From Steroidobacteraceae bacterium (GTDB lineage: Bacteria; Pseudomonadota; Gammaproteobacteria; Steroidobacterales; Steroidobacteraceae): a stretch of 33,967 bases of DNA. This document shows, piece by piece, positions 24,465 through 31,593 of the stretch. Below the pieces are notes generated by a model, which was not told where the DNA came from, did not search any database, and was given only the letters and a program-made list of their open reading frames with translations. A program made the position numbers and the translations under genes. The stretch lies in the NCBI GenBank assembly GCA_025451375.1, contig JANWKL010000125.1:1-33967 (forward strand), given 5' to 3'. The number at the start of each line of letters is the position of its first letter. Positions within the stretch are counted from its first letter, which is position 1.

Positions 24465-24862
24465 CTTAGCCACTTCGTCACGCGTACCACGGTCCCCCGT
24501 CCGAGGACCGATTCGATTATGAACTCATCCACGAGTCGGCGAACTCCGGGAAGCCCCAAGCCCAGTCCGCCGGATGTCGAATAGCCGTCTCTCATCGCGT
24601 CGTCGATGCTGCGGATTCCCGGTCCGGAATCGCGGCTGATGATCGTCACGCCTTTTGCATTCGCGCTCTCCACGACGCCCAGAACGATTTCCCCCTGACG
24701 CGCATATGACACGATATTCCGTGCCAGCTCCGAGATGGCGGTGGCAATCAATGTTACATCGGTAGCGCTGAAGCCAGTGCGGGCGGCCAGTGCGCGGCCC
24801 TCCTGGCGGGCCTTCACAATGTCAAGGTTTGACCGGATGAGAACGCGAATATCGTCTGGCAC
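24461..24862 (-). CDS. rsbT: RsbT-like serine kinase (stressosome switch protein)
   Basis: A 133-aa GHKL-type serine kinase. The N-box I-S-E-L-A-R-N-I-V-S-Y-A has Glu45 and Asn49, with D-S-G-P-G-I and the Gly-rich G-G-L-G-L-G-L-P-G-V-R lid following, as in B. subtilis RsbT. RsbT is held by the RsbR-RsbS complex, phosphorylates both on stress, and then leaves to bind its target through an RsbU_N-type domain. It starts at a GTG at 24862. Close spacing with rsbS on one side and overlap with rsbX on the other support one operon. Confidence 0.92.
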   Translation of the reverse strand: MPDDIRVLIRSNLDIVKARQEGRALAARTGFSATDVTLIATAISELARNIVSYARQGEIVLGVVESANAKGVTIISRDSGPGIRSIDDAMRDGYSTSGGLGLGLPGVRRLVDEFIIESVLGRGTVVRVTKWLR

Positions 24863-24876
24863 AGGAGCAGATCTCG

Positions 24877-25239
24877 TCAGGAGCTGCTGCGGGCGCGCTG
24901 CTCGAGATGCGCGAGGCCTTCCTCCAGATCGAGAGCAGTAGCCACACCTTCGAGGGTCAACCCCAACTGCACCATGGCAAACGCAACTTCCGGTTGAATG
25001 CCAACGATCACCGTGTCGGCCCCTCGAAGTCGGATCATATACGTGATGTCGCGCAACGTCCGGGTCGCGAACGAATCCATTACATCGAGCGCCGTCACAT
25101 CAACGACCACCCCACGTGATCGAAATTGGATCACGCGGTCGAGGAGTGCACGCCGAAACTGCAGGAGATCTTCGTCCGATAAGGCCGCCTGAATGGTGGC
25201 GATCAGATAGCGACCCTGTTTTAGAATCGGCACCTCCAC
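24877..25239 (-). CDS. rsbS: RsbS-like STAS-domain stressosome scaffold protein
   Basis: A 120-aa single STAS domain, the fixed scaffold of the stressosome. The phosphorylatable Ser56 lies in D-V-M-D-S-F-A-T-R-T-L, matching Ser59 of B. subtilis RsbS (V-I-D-S-F). The start is a GTG at 25239; no strong SD. It follows rsbR by 10 bp. Length is normal for RsbS. Confidence 0.92.
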   Translation of the reverse strand: MEVPILKQGRYLIATIQAALSDEDLLQFRRALLDRVIQFRSRGVVVDVTALDVMDSFATRTLRDITYMIRLRGADTVIVGIQPEVAFAMVQLGLTLEGVATALDLEEGLAHLEQRARSSS

Positions 25240-25249
25240 GATGGAGGCC

Positions 25250-26143
25250 CTACGCCGCGGCGGCCGCTTCCCCTGCGGGGACGACCTTATATCCCAACAG
25301 GCGCTCCGCTTGCTCGATTCCGCCCTGCAGGTCGCCCACAGTATTCATCTTGCCCAGGTCTACACCTATATTCACGATGGTCTGCGCGATCTCCGGCGAC
25401 AGGCCCGTGACGATGACCGTTGCGCCGAGCAGCCGCGATGCTTCCACGGTCTGCACCAGGTGATTGGCGACGGTCGCATCCATCGCTGCAACGCCCGTGA
25501 TGTCGATCACGACCACCTTCGCGCGGTTGGTACGAATGCCGCGCAATAACTGCTCGGTTAGCTGGCGAGCACGTTGCGGATCGATGACACCGATGATCGG
25601 AAGAATGAGCAGGCGCTCGCGTACCTGCAGGACGGGAGTTGAGAGTTCACGTATCGCTTCCTGCTGTTGACGGATGACGCGCTCACGCTCCTGCACGAAT
25701 CCGACGGCCACGGTGTTCGCGATGCGATTTGCCGCCGGTTCGTAGGCATCGAGAATGCGATTGAGCTTGGTGAAGTCACCCTGGTATTTGGCAAAAAGTG
25801 AACGCGCAAGGACATCGCGCAGCAGCAGCACGATGCCTACGACCTCGTGGGTTTCGACGCCGCGCGGAATGATGCGTTCCGAGAGATTCCGGGAATAGGA
25901 CTGCAGAGCCTCAAAAGTGCCGGTCGCGAGCGCTTCCACGTAGTTGTCGTACACTGACGTCGCTTCGGCGAAGATCTCGTCCTTCGTCATCGCTGTCAGC
26001 AATTTGGCTTCGGTGATACGGTTCGCCCATTCTTCTCGTAGTTGCGTCCGATGCTCTCGCAGATGTGCCACAAGCTCTCGCAGGAGCTCGGTCGATTGTG
26101 TGGACGGCGGCTGAAGTACCTCGGCGGGTTTCTTGTTGGCCAC
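25250..26143 (-). CDS. rsbR: RsbR-like stressosome sensor with C-terminal STAS domain
   Basis: A 297-aa protein with an N-terminal helical sensor domain (about 18-155; of the RsbR/RsbRD type, not a globin match I can prove) and a C-terminal STAS domain (about 165-285). The STAS carries A-Q-T-I-V-N-I-G with Thr255, equal to Thr205 of B. subtilis RsbRA, but the other phosphosite region reads M-D-A-T-V-A, so the Thr171 position is Ala with a Thr next to it. GTG start at 26143 with GGAG about 10 nt upstream; the frame stays open to 26422 but the extra codons lie in the att-side region and look non-coding. It is the first gene of the cluster and probably the stress sensor. Confidence 0.88.
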   Translation of the reverse strand: MANKKPAEVLQPPSTQSTELLRELVAHLREHRTQLREEWANRITEAKLLTAMTKDEIFAEATSVYDNYVEALATGTFEALQSYSRNLSERIIPRGVETHEVVGIVLLLRDVLARSLFAKYQGDFTKLNRILDAYEPAANRIANTVAVGFVQERERVIRQQQEAIRELSTPVLQVRERLLILPIIGVIDPQRARQLTEQLLRGIRTNRAKVVVIDITGVAAMDATVANHLVQTVEASRLLGATVIVTGLSPEIAQTIVNIGVDLGKMNTVGDLQGGIEQAERLLGYKVVPAGEAAAAA

Positions 26144-26306
26144 GATACTTGCTCCAATACACCTATTCGGAGGAGATCCCCCCGATTCCCGAGGTACTCT
26201 ACAGGGAGGGAGGGGGCCGCTCATCAGGTAAACACCCGAGGGCGACGACTCAGCGGGGGCCTTGGAGACCGCGCCAGGTCGCAAGCCCGTCGCGATACCG
26301 GACGAT

Positions 26307-26323
26307 GGGACAATTTTGGGACA
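26307..26323. repeat. Direct repeat GGGACA-N5-GGGACA
   Basis: Two GGGACA hexamers 11 bp apart, between the rsbR start and the att-like sequence. Could be part of a recombinase arm site or a regulator site. Confidence 0.35.
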
Positions 26324-26330
26324 GCCCGGT

Positions 26331-26370
26331 CGTGACATTGCGTGATATCGCGTGACATCACGTGATAGCA
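26331..26370. repeat. Four tandem 10-bp repeats, consensus CGTGAYATYR
   Basis: CGTGACATTG, CGTGATATCG, CGTGACATCA and CGTGATAGCA follow each other without gaps, so all copies face the same side of the helix. They lie 62 bp from the att-like core and about 190 bp upstream of rsbR. Confidence 0.7.
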
Positions 26371-26432
26371 AGTGCCTGTTGCAATTGGGAACTCGCCTCG
26401 CATATCGTTGATTTGTAGGCACCCTACTTCCG

Positions 26433-26478
26433 TTTCACACGGCAGGGGCCATTGGTTCGATCCCAGTACCGCCCACCA
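26433..26478 (+). repeat. Duplicated 3' half of tRNA-Val (attR-like)
   Basis: 46 bp from the anticodon loop to CCA match 19380-19425 with one change in the T-arm (CCACTGG to CCATTGG). The 5' half of the tRNA is absent, so it is not a functional gene. Confidence 0.85.
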
Positions 26479-26490
26479 TAAATCAGGCAT

Positions 26491-26646
26491 TTAGCGTTTC
26501 ACGGTCCGTATGCGCGCCAGTTTCTCGCGGCCACCGTGTTTCACCGCTGGTGGATCGAAATCGCTGATCTTGCCCTGCTGCACTTGCTGCCATCCGGCTT
26601 CGACATTCCTGGGCGATGCTCTGAAAGCCGGGTGCACGCCCGTCAT
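26491..26646 (-). CDS. Possible 51-aa ORF next to the att-like site
   Basis: ATG at 26646 with GAGGAACC just upstream, TAA at 26491-26493. The product begins MTGVHPAFRASPR and ends in a basic REKLARIRTVKR. I do not recognise it. Another open minus-strand frame ending at about 26644 precedes it and the pair may be remains of a broken gene. The plus-strand frame 26536-26754 over the same bases has no better support. Confidence 0.25.
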   Translation of the reverse strand: MTGVHPAFRASPRNVEAGWQQVQQGKISDFDPPAVKHGGREKLARIRTVKR

Positions 26647-26763
26647 GGTTCCTCGAAGATCGCCAGGCGCAGCCAGGTGGCGGTGAGATTGCGCAGCGCC
26701 GTGCTCACTGTGGATGACGTGGACTCACTGGAAGGTTCACTGGCAGCACGTTAATAGGGTTTT

Positions 26764-26789
26764 TATACGCTAATTGCAATTTGCGTATA
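26764..26789. promoter_or_regulatory. 26-bp near-perfect palindromic operator
   Basis: Arms TATACGC and GCGTATA flank the perfectly symmetrical AATTGCAATT core; only one symmetric base pair deviates. It covers the -35 box of the promoter below. A further half-site GTTGCGTATAA lies at 26812-26822 in the leader. Confidence 0.6.
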
Positions 26790-26801
26790 GTTCGCTATAC
26801 T
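26774..26801 (+). promoter_or_regulatory. Promoter of the nucleotidyltransferase-DUF1488 gene
   Basis: TTGCAA (26774-26779), 16 bp, TATACT (26796-26801), start point expected near 26808, 25 nt before the ATG at 26833. Confidence 0.6.
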
Positions 26802-26832
26802 CACTCCGACAGTTGCGTATAAGAGCCTTGTC

Positions 26833-28167
26833 ATGCCTGCCCCGGCACTCATCGTGCAGACCACTTACGCAGAACTCCTGGAGCGCTGCGCTGCGACGTC
26901 ATTCGAGGACGCCTTTCGCGAAGACGGTACCTTCACGCCCAAAACGATCAAGGGGCGTCGCTACTGGTACTTCCAGTCCGGAACCGCCCAGGGGCGCTCG
27001 CAACGTTACGTCGGACCGGAGTCCCCGGAGCTGCTCGAGCGCATTGCGCATCACAAGGAGCGCCGGGACGATGAACGTGAGCGGCGCGCCCTGGTATCGA
27101 CGCTGGTGCGTTCATTTGGCCTGCCCTCACCGGTCCCACAACTCGGCGATATCATCGCTGCGCTTGCAGGCGCCGGAATCTTTCGGCTTCGCAGCGTACT
27201 CGTCGGGACAGTGGCGTATCAGTGCTACGCGGGCATGCTCGGGCTTCGTCTACCCGGCGCCTTAGTCCAAACCAGCGACATCGACGTCGCGCAGTTCACG
27301 AACGTATCGGTAGCTATAGGAGATCAGACACCGCCAATGCTGCAGGTCTTGCAGGGGGTCGAGAAGAGCTTCCGCGAGATCCCCCATACTTCCGACTCTC
27401 GCCTGACGTCCAGCTACGTCGCCAAAGGCGGATTGCGGGTCGACTTTCTGACGCCGAACGAAGGTCCCGAAAGCGACCGCCCGCAAACGCTGCCTGCCCT
27501 GCAGACGGACGCGCAGCCGTTACGCTTCCTCGATTTTTTGATTCACGAGCCGGAACAGGCTGTGGTCCTGCACGGGCCCGGCATTCATGTCCGTGTTCCC
27601 GGTCCCGAACGGTATGCGGTGCATAAACTAATTATCTCGATGCGTCGACGCGCGGGAGTCGCGAAGCGGGACAAGGATCTACAACAGGTCGAAGTGCTGA
27701 TCGCGGCGCTTGCGGAAAGGCGCGCCCACGAATTCAGGCGCGTATGGGAGGAAGCCCACCACCGGGGACCTAAATGGCGCAAGCATCTCCTGGAAGGCAT
27801 GACGCGCATCGCGCCGCAGGCGCGCGACCTCATGCTCAAGACCCTGGAGCGGCCTCGCGAGATTCTTCCGGGACTCGATCTGACTTTCAACAATCCTCCG
27901 GCGCGGTATGACTCACACCGGGATGTCGTGGCGTTCACCGGTGAGGCGCTCGGTAGCCTCGTCAGCTGCGCCATCAGCGGCGAAGCGCTCGCAGACTATT
28001 TTGGCGCCGATGGCCTCGACAAGGAGGAACGCGTCGAAGCGTTTCTCAAGAACCGCTCGGCCATCGAGCGTCTGGTGCGCGTAAAGTACCTTTCCGGACC
28101 CGTCGAAGACATTGAAGCGGTGCTTCTTGGCACGATGGACGTCGAGAAGCTGCGGCCGCGGACTTGA
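26833..28167 (+). CDS. GSU2403-family nucleotidyltransferase-fold protein fused to a DUF1488-like domain
   Basis: A 444-aa protein. Residues about 8-335 match the GSU2403 (NTP_transf_8-like) family: an N-terminal F-x-x-K-T-I-K-G-R-R-Y-W-Y-F-Q and Q-R-Y-V-G-P-E-S-P-E-L segment, then a nucleotidyltransferase core with V-G-T-V-A-Y-Q-C-Y and the metal-binding D-I-D in Q-T-S-D-I-D-V-A. Residues about 356-430 look like a DUF1488 domain (Y-D-S-H-R-D-V-V-A-F-x-G, C-A-I-S-G-E-A-L-A-D-Y-F-G, F-x-x-x-R-x-x-I-E). Relatives of the first part resemble AbiEii-like toxins, but no antitoxin gene is adjacent. Function unknown; the elaborate operator suggests tight control. It ends convergently 42 bp from the FecR-domain gene. 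Confidence 0.75.
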   Translation: MPAPALIVQTTYAELLERCAATSFEDAFREDGTFTPKTIKGRRYWYFQSGTAQGRSQRYVGPESPELLERIAHHKERRDDERERRALVSTLVRSFGLPSPVPQLGDIIAALAGAGIFRLRSVLVGTVAYQCYAGMLGLRLPGALVQTSDIDVAQFTNVSVAIGDQTPPMLQVLQGVEKSFREIPHTSDSRLTSSYVAKGGLRVDFLTPNEGPESDRPQTLPALQTDAQPLRFLDFLIHEPEQAVVLHGPGIHVRVPGPERYAVHKLIISMRRRAGVAKRDKDLQQVEVLIAALAERRAHEFRRVWEEAHHRGPKWRKHLLEGMTRIAPQARDLMLKTLERPREILPGLDLTFNNPPARYDSHRDVVAFTGEALGSLVSCAISGEALADYFGADGLDKEERVEAFLKNRSAIERLVRVKYLSGPVEDIEAVLLGTMDVEKLRPRT

Positions 28168-28209
28168 AGCACTCTCAAGGGCGCGAGACGCTTGTGGGCT
28201 GGCCTGTTG

Positions 28210-30369
28210 CTACGCAGTGTGCCCCGGCGGCAGATCCTGCCGATTTGCTGGCGGGGTCGGCTTTTCCGCAGGTCTTTCTGCCGGCTTTGACCGAGTTTCA
28301 GCCTGACGCCGCTGCTCCTGCTGCCTTTCCTGCAGCTGCTGCTGCTGCTGCGCGTGTTGTTGCTGCAGCGCCTGGGTTTGCTGCTGATGCTGCTGCTCGA
28401 GTTGCCGTCGACGCGCCTCGTCAGCCTGTTGCTGGGCAATCTGCTGGTGCTCAAGTTCCTGCTGCCGCTGAACCTGTTGACGCTGCTGCTCCTGCGCGGC
28501 GTGCAACTGTTGCTGCTGCTGAAGATGCTCACGCTCCAGCGCCGACTCCGCGATGCCAGGTGAGGGCGGCCTTGGAGCCGCGGGCAGCTCGTTCGGATGT
28601 ACCGCTCGCGACACCACGGGGTTGGAAGCGACAACCGGTGGCCGCGCCGGCGGACGGTCGGTGCGCGGCGACGGTTCGGCAGCCGGCACGTTTGGTCTGG
28701 CAGCGGGCTGCGTCGCGACATGCGGCATCGCCGGCGGACGATCGGTGCGCGGCGGCGGTTCGGCGGCTGGCATGTTTGCCCTGACGGCAGGCGGCGCAGC
28801 TGCATGCGGCATTGCCGGCGGGGCGATGCGCACCGCGGATGGGCGCGGGGCAACGTTCGGTTGAAGCTGCCGGGTCTGCGCAACCGACAATGGCTTTCCG
28901 GCATTGCTGGCTATCGCGGCCTGGCGCTGAACAAACGCCGGCTGTGGTGGCGGCGGCGCTCTGCGGGCAACGACGGCCCGGGTCTGTACGGCCGCCGGGG
29001 GCTGTTTGGCGCCCGGACGTCGGTCACCGAGCACTGCCTGTCTGGTGGGCACCGCGGCGGGAGCGCGGGCCCGCGCCTGCGCCGTCGCCAGTGCGTGCGA
29101 GTCAACCCGCACGATGTTCTTCGAAACCGGCGCAGCTGAGGCAAACGCCTGTGACGTGGTGGCCGCCACGGCGCCTGGCACCCGGCGATTCACGTAGGTC
29201 ACGTTGGTGACGTTCACGGTCTTGTTGTTGATGATCGTCGTGTTGTAGACATTGTTGATGACGGTTGTATTCACCGTCGTGTTGGACACGTTGATGTTGC
29301 GCACGTAACCGCGGCTCACCGGGTAAGACGGCACGTAAACTTCACGCGGCCCCAACGCAAACCAGGCAACGCCTGCGCCAACGCCCACCCACGCCACGAG
29401 CGCTGGTGCGTATACGGGTCGCACGTAAACCGCCCCCTCGGGGCGGCGCGGGCACGGCACCCAGCCCCACGCGCCGTTGTAGGAAATCCAGCGGCCATAA
29501 TGGAAAGGAGCAAACCCCCACGGTGCATCGTCCACCCAGGTGTAGCCCCACGGCGCAATAAAGGCCCAGTGGCCGTAGTGGTACGGCGCCCAGCCCGCTT
29601 CGACCTGCCGTGGAAACCACACATAGCCATCGTCGGGTGTCTGATTCCAGGTGCCCTGATCATCCAGGTCCTGGTAGCCGATAACGTCCGGGGAAACGTA
29701 GCGAGCGGAAACGGAGGCGTCCCCACGGCGGTCGCGGCCGGCGCTCCAGGCGTCGAACGCGTCCTCGGGACCGCCGGGCTGAGAGGCTTCGGTCAGTTGA
29801 TCGGTACCTGCGAACACGTCTGATTCGTTGGCGCGCACTGAATAGGCAGCGCCACCACCCGTCACCTCGCCCTGGCCGCTGCGCACCCTAACCGCGGTGC
29901 TGTTTCCCGACTCATCGACACTCAGCCGATACAGTCCCGGCCGCAGAATCGAGAACGCGAGATTCGGCGTGTCGATCTCGTAGGTTTCATTGTCGGCGAG
30001 TTGCCGCACGCGCACGAGCAGTGTGCCGGCGCTCAGCTGCACCTGAGTCACCTCATCACCGAGGTTCAAGAATGACACGGCGGTGTTGCTCGCGAGCCGC
30101 AGGAACGAGCCATCCAGTTGCAACTCGACGCGGCCGTCCCGATCGGACCAGAGTTTGTCGCCGGTCGTGAGCGGACGATTGAGCGGCGCTGCGATCCAGT
30201 CTTCGGTGCCGCCGGGCTGGAAGGAGACCGACCCTTCCGCATCCGCGAGCCGCGCTACCCGGGTGGGAGGATCATCCGCATCCGCTGCTGCACGCGATGG
30301 CATGCCCAGGGCCAACACGAGAGTGAAGCCCAGGAGACCCGCAAACGATGCTGGATGCTTGGTGAACAT
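28210..30369 (-). CDS. Secreted FecR/DUF6600-type protein with Q-rich coiled-coil tail
   Basis: A 719-aa exported protein: signal peptide (about 1-28), FecR domain (about 40-185, A-E-G-S-V-S-F, G-D-K-L-W-S-D, R-V-E-L-Q-L-D-G-S-F-L-R-L), a Trp/Tyr-rich DUF6600-like region (about 225-345, G-Y-Q-D-L-D-D-Q-G-T-W, W-A-P-Y-H-Y-G-H-W, A-P-W-G-Y-T-W-V-D-D), an Asn/Thr/Val-rich stretch (358-394), a Pro/Ala region with two 28-residue repeats (about 520-575), and a Gln/Arg-rich coiled coil (about 610-690). Family members sit at the cell surface or periplasm with no known activity. The ATG at 30369 has a GGAGAGG SD 7 nt upstream; the frame continues to 31131 but only as a shadow of the metallo-hydrolase gene. 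Confidence 0.8.
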   Translation of the reverse strand: MFTKHPASFAGLLGFTLVLALGMPSRAAADADDPPTRVARLADAEGSVSFQPGGTEDWIAAPLNRPLTTGDKLWSDRDGRVELQLDGSFLRLASNTAVSFLNLGDEVTQVQLSAGTLLVRVRQLADNETYEIDTPNLAFSILRPGLYRLSVDESGNSTAVRVRSGQGEVTGGGAAYSVRANESDVFAGTDQLTEASQPGGPEDAFDAWSAGRDRRGDASVSARYVSPDVIGYQDLDDQGTWNQTPDDGYVWFPRQVEAGWAPYHYGHWAFIAPWGYTWVDDAPWGFAPFHYGRWISYNGAWGWVPCPRRPEGAVYVRPVYAPALVAWVGVGAGVAWFALGPREVYVPSYPVSRGYVRNINVSNTTVNTTVINNVYNTTIINNKTVNVTNVTYVNRRVPGAVAATTSQAFASAAPVSKNIVRVDSHALATAQARARAPAAVPTRQAVLGDRRPGAKQPPAAVQTRAVVARRAPPPPQPAFVQRQAAIASNAGKPLSVAQTRQLQPNVAPRPSAVRIAPPAMPHAAAPPAVRANMPAAEPPPRTDRPPAMPHVATQPAARPNVPAAEPSPRTDRPPARPPVVASNPVVSRAVHPNELPAAPRPPSPGIAESALEREHLQQQQQLHAAQEQQRQQVQRQQELEHQQIAQQQADEARRRQLEQQHQQQTQALQQQHAQQQQQLQERQQEQRRQAETRSKPAERPAEKPTPPANRQDLPPGHTA
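28645..28812. repeat. 84-bp tandem repeat (two copies) inside the FecR/DUF6600 gene
   Basis: Two in-frame copies with period 84 bp encode 28-residue units ending in R-T-D-R-P-P-A; a third unit begins but diverges. Confidence 0.75.
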
Positions 30370-30531
30370 GAGTGACCTCTCCATTTCCGACAGGGCGCAC
30401 ACTATCGTATCGATACCGCCGGTCCAACCCGGATGCGACCGATCATCCGGCAGGCAGATGAAACGGCACCTGAACGGGCTCGTAACGGGCCAGCCGCGGT
30501 TCCGGTCGCGCCTTGCTAGACTGGCGTCGAC

Positions 30532-31593
30532 ATGCAAGCGCTCGCAGCCGAAGCCAGATCCCCGGACGCCCTGACCTACCCCTGCACCTCGACCCCGGCT
30601 CCGGGGGAAGCGCTGGAAGTGGCTGCGGGCGTGTACTGGCTGCGCATGCCGCTGCCCATGACCTCTTTGAATCACATCAACGTCTGGGCGCTCCGGGACG
30701 GTGAGGGCTGGACGCTGGTGGACACCGGCATGAACACCTCCGACACGGCTGCCGCCTGGCAAAGCGCCTGCGCGACAGCCCTGGGCGGCCTGCCGGTGCG
30801 GCGTGTGATCTGCACGCACATGCACCCGGATCACATCGGCATGGCCGGCTGGCTCACGCGCCAGCACAACTGCCGCCTGTGGACCACCCGCCTGGAGTAC
30901 ATCACCTGCCGCATGCTGGTGGCCGACACCGGACGGGAAGCGCCTGCGGATGCGGTGACGTTCTATCGCGAGGCGGGTTGGGACAGCGACGCGCTCGAGC
31001 ATTACAAGGCGCGCTTCGGCGGCTTCGGGAAAGCGGTGTACGCGCTGCCCGACAGTTACCGGCGGGTCGTCGACGGCGACGAGTTCGATATTGGCGGCAG
31101 GAGCTGGCAGGCAGTGGTGGGCCGCGGGCATTCACCGGAACACCTGTGCCTCTACTGCCGCGAGCTCAAGGTACTGATCTCGGGCGATCAGGTACTGCCG
31201 AGAATCACCTCCAACGTCTCGGTGTTCCCGACCGAGCCAGACGCGGATCCGTTGACTGAATGGCTGGCATCTCTCGCCTCCATCCGCGAGCGGGTCAGCA
31301 ATGATGTGCTGGCGCTGCCCTCTCACAACGAGCCCTTCCACGGTCTGCACGCACGCCTGGAACAACTCATTCGCGGCCACGAAGAGCGGCTCGCACTCCT
31401 GCAGCGCGAACTCGCCACGCCCAAGCGCGCGATTGACATGTTCAGCCTGCTGTTCCGGCGGCGCATCGGCGCGGATGTGCTCAGCATGGCGACCGGCGAG
31501 GCGCTCGCGCACCTGAACTGTCTCATCACCCGCGGCCTTGCGGTGCGCGAAGCAGACGCTGCCGGCATCGGTTGGTACCGGAGCACGACCTGA
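30532..31593 (+). CDS. Metallo-beta-lactamase-fold hydrolase
   Basis: A 353-aa cytoplasmic metallo-hydrolase with the zinc motif H-M-H-P-D-H (His96, His98, Asp100, His101), a second-shell D-T-G at 64-66, R-G-H-S-P-E-H near residue 199, I-S-G-D-Q-V-L-P near residue 222 and a late P-S-H-N-E-P-F. The C-terminal third (after about 260) is a helical extension typical of the larger GloB-like MBL hydrolases. Substrate unknown (thioester or ester hydrolysis are common in the family). Its stop overlaps the next start as TGATG, so it is coupled to the M14 peptidase. Confidence 0.88.
   Translation: MQALAAEARSPDALTYPCTSTPAPGEALEVAAGVYWLRMPLPMTSLNHINVWALRDGEGWTLVDTGMNTSDTAAAWQSACATALGGLPVRRVICTHMHPDHIGMAGWLTRQHNCRLWTTRLEYITCRMLVADTGREAPADAVTFYREAGWDSDALEHYKARFGGFGKAVYALPDSYRRVVDGDEFDIGGRSWQAVVGRGHSPEHLCLYCRELKVLISGDQVLPRITSNVSVFPTEPDADPLTEWLASLASIRERVSNDVLALPSHNEPFHGLHARLEQLIRGHEERLALLQRELATPKRAIDMFSLLFRRRIGADVLSMATGEALAHLNCLITRGLAVREADAAGIGWYRSTT

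Larger units (their letters stand above)
19380..26478. mobile_element. Putative genomic island in tRNA-Val, integrase missing
   Basis: The segment is bounded by the intact tRNA-Val 3' half (attL-like, 19380-19425) and a copy of it (attR-like, 26433-26478, one mismatch). Tyrosine-recombinase elements commonly integrate at the anticodon-loop-to-CCA part of tRNA genes and leave such a repeat. The cargo is nine minus-strand signalling genes; no recombinase, excisionase or relaxase is seen, so the element is either decayed or was mobilised by an enzyme encoded elsewhere. An alternative is that the copy is only a relic of a lost second tRNA-Val gene. Confidence 0.55.

Noticed and set aside
22010-24584. 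Several plus-strand ORFs of 70-170 codons over the rsb/kinase genes
   Set aside because: All are antisense shadows of the well-supported minus-strand operon.
26144-26422. 93-residue N-terminal extension of RsbR
   Set aside because: No homology to the RsbR N-terminus, contains the repeat array, and a GTG with SD at 26143 gives a normal RsbR.
26224-26490. Minus-strand 88-aa ORF reading ...VLGSNQWPLPCET...
   Set aside because: It is the well-known false translation across a tRNA 3' end, here the att-like tRNA-Val copy; not a protein gene.
26536-26754. Plus-strand 72-aa ORF
   Set aside because: No recognisable domain or SD and it overlaps the opposite-strand candidate; support is too weak for a gene call.
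28330-28560. CTG/TGC-rich run as a microsatellite or CRISPR-like array
   Set aside because: The repeats are irregular and explained by Gln codons of the coiled coil; no spacer pattern. No CRISPR array is seen anywhere in the window.
28164-28784. Plus-strand Ala/Pro-rich ORFs over the Q-rich tail
   Set aside because: They are shadow frames of the low-complexity CAG/CTG-rich coding sequence.
30370-31131. N-terminal 254-residue extension of the FecR/DUF6600 ORF
   Set aside because: It lies antisense to the metallo-hydrolase gene, while a signal peptide with a good SD begins at 30369.
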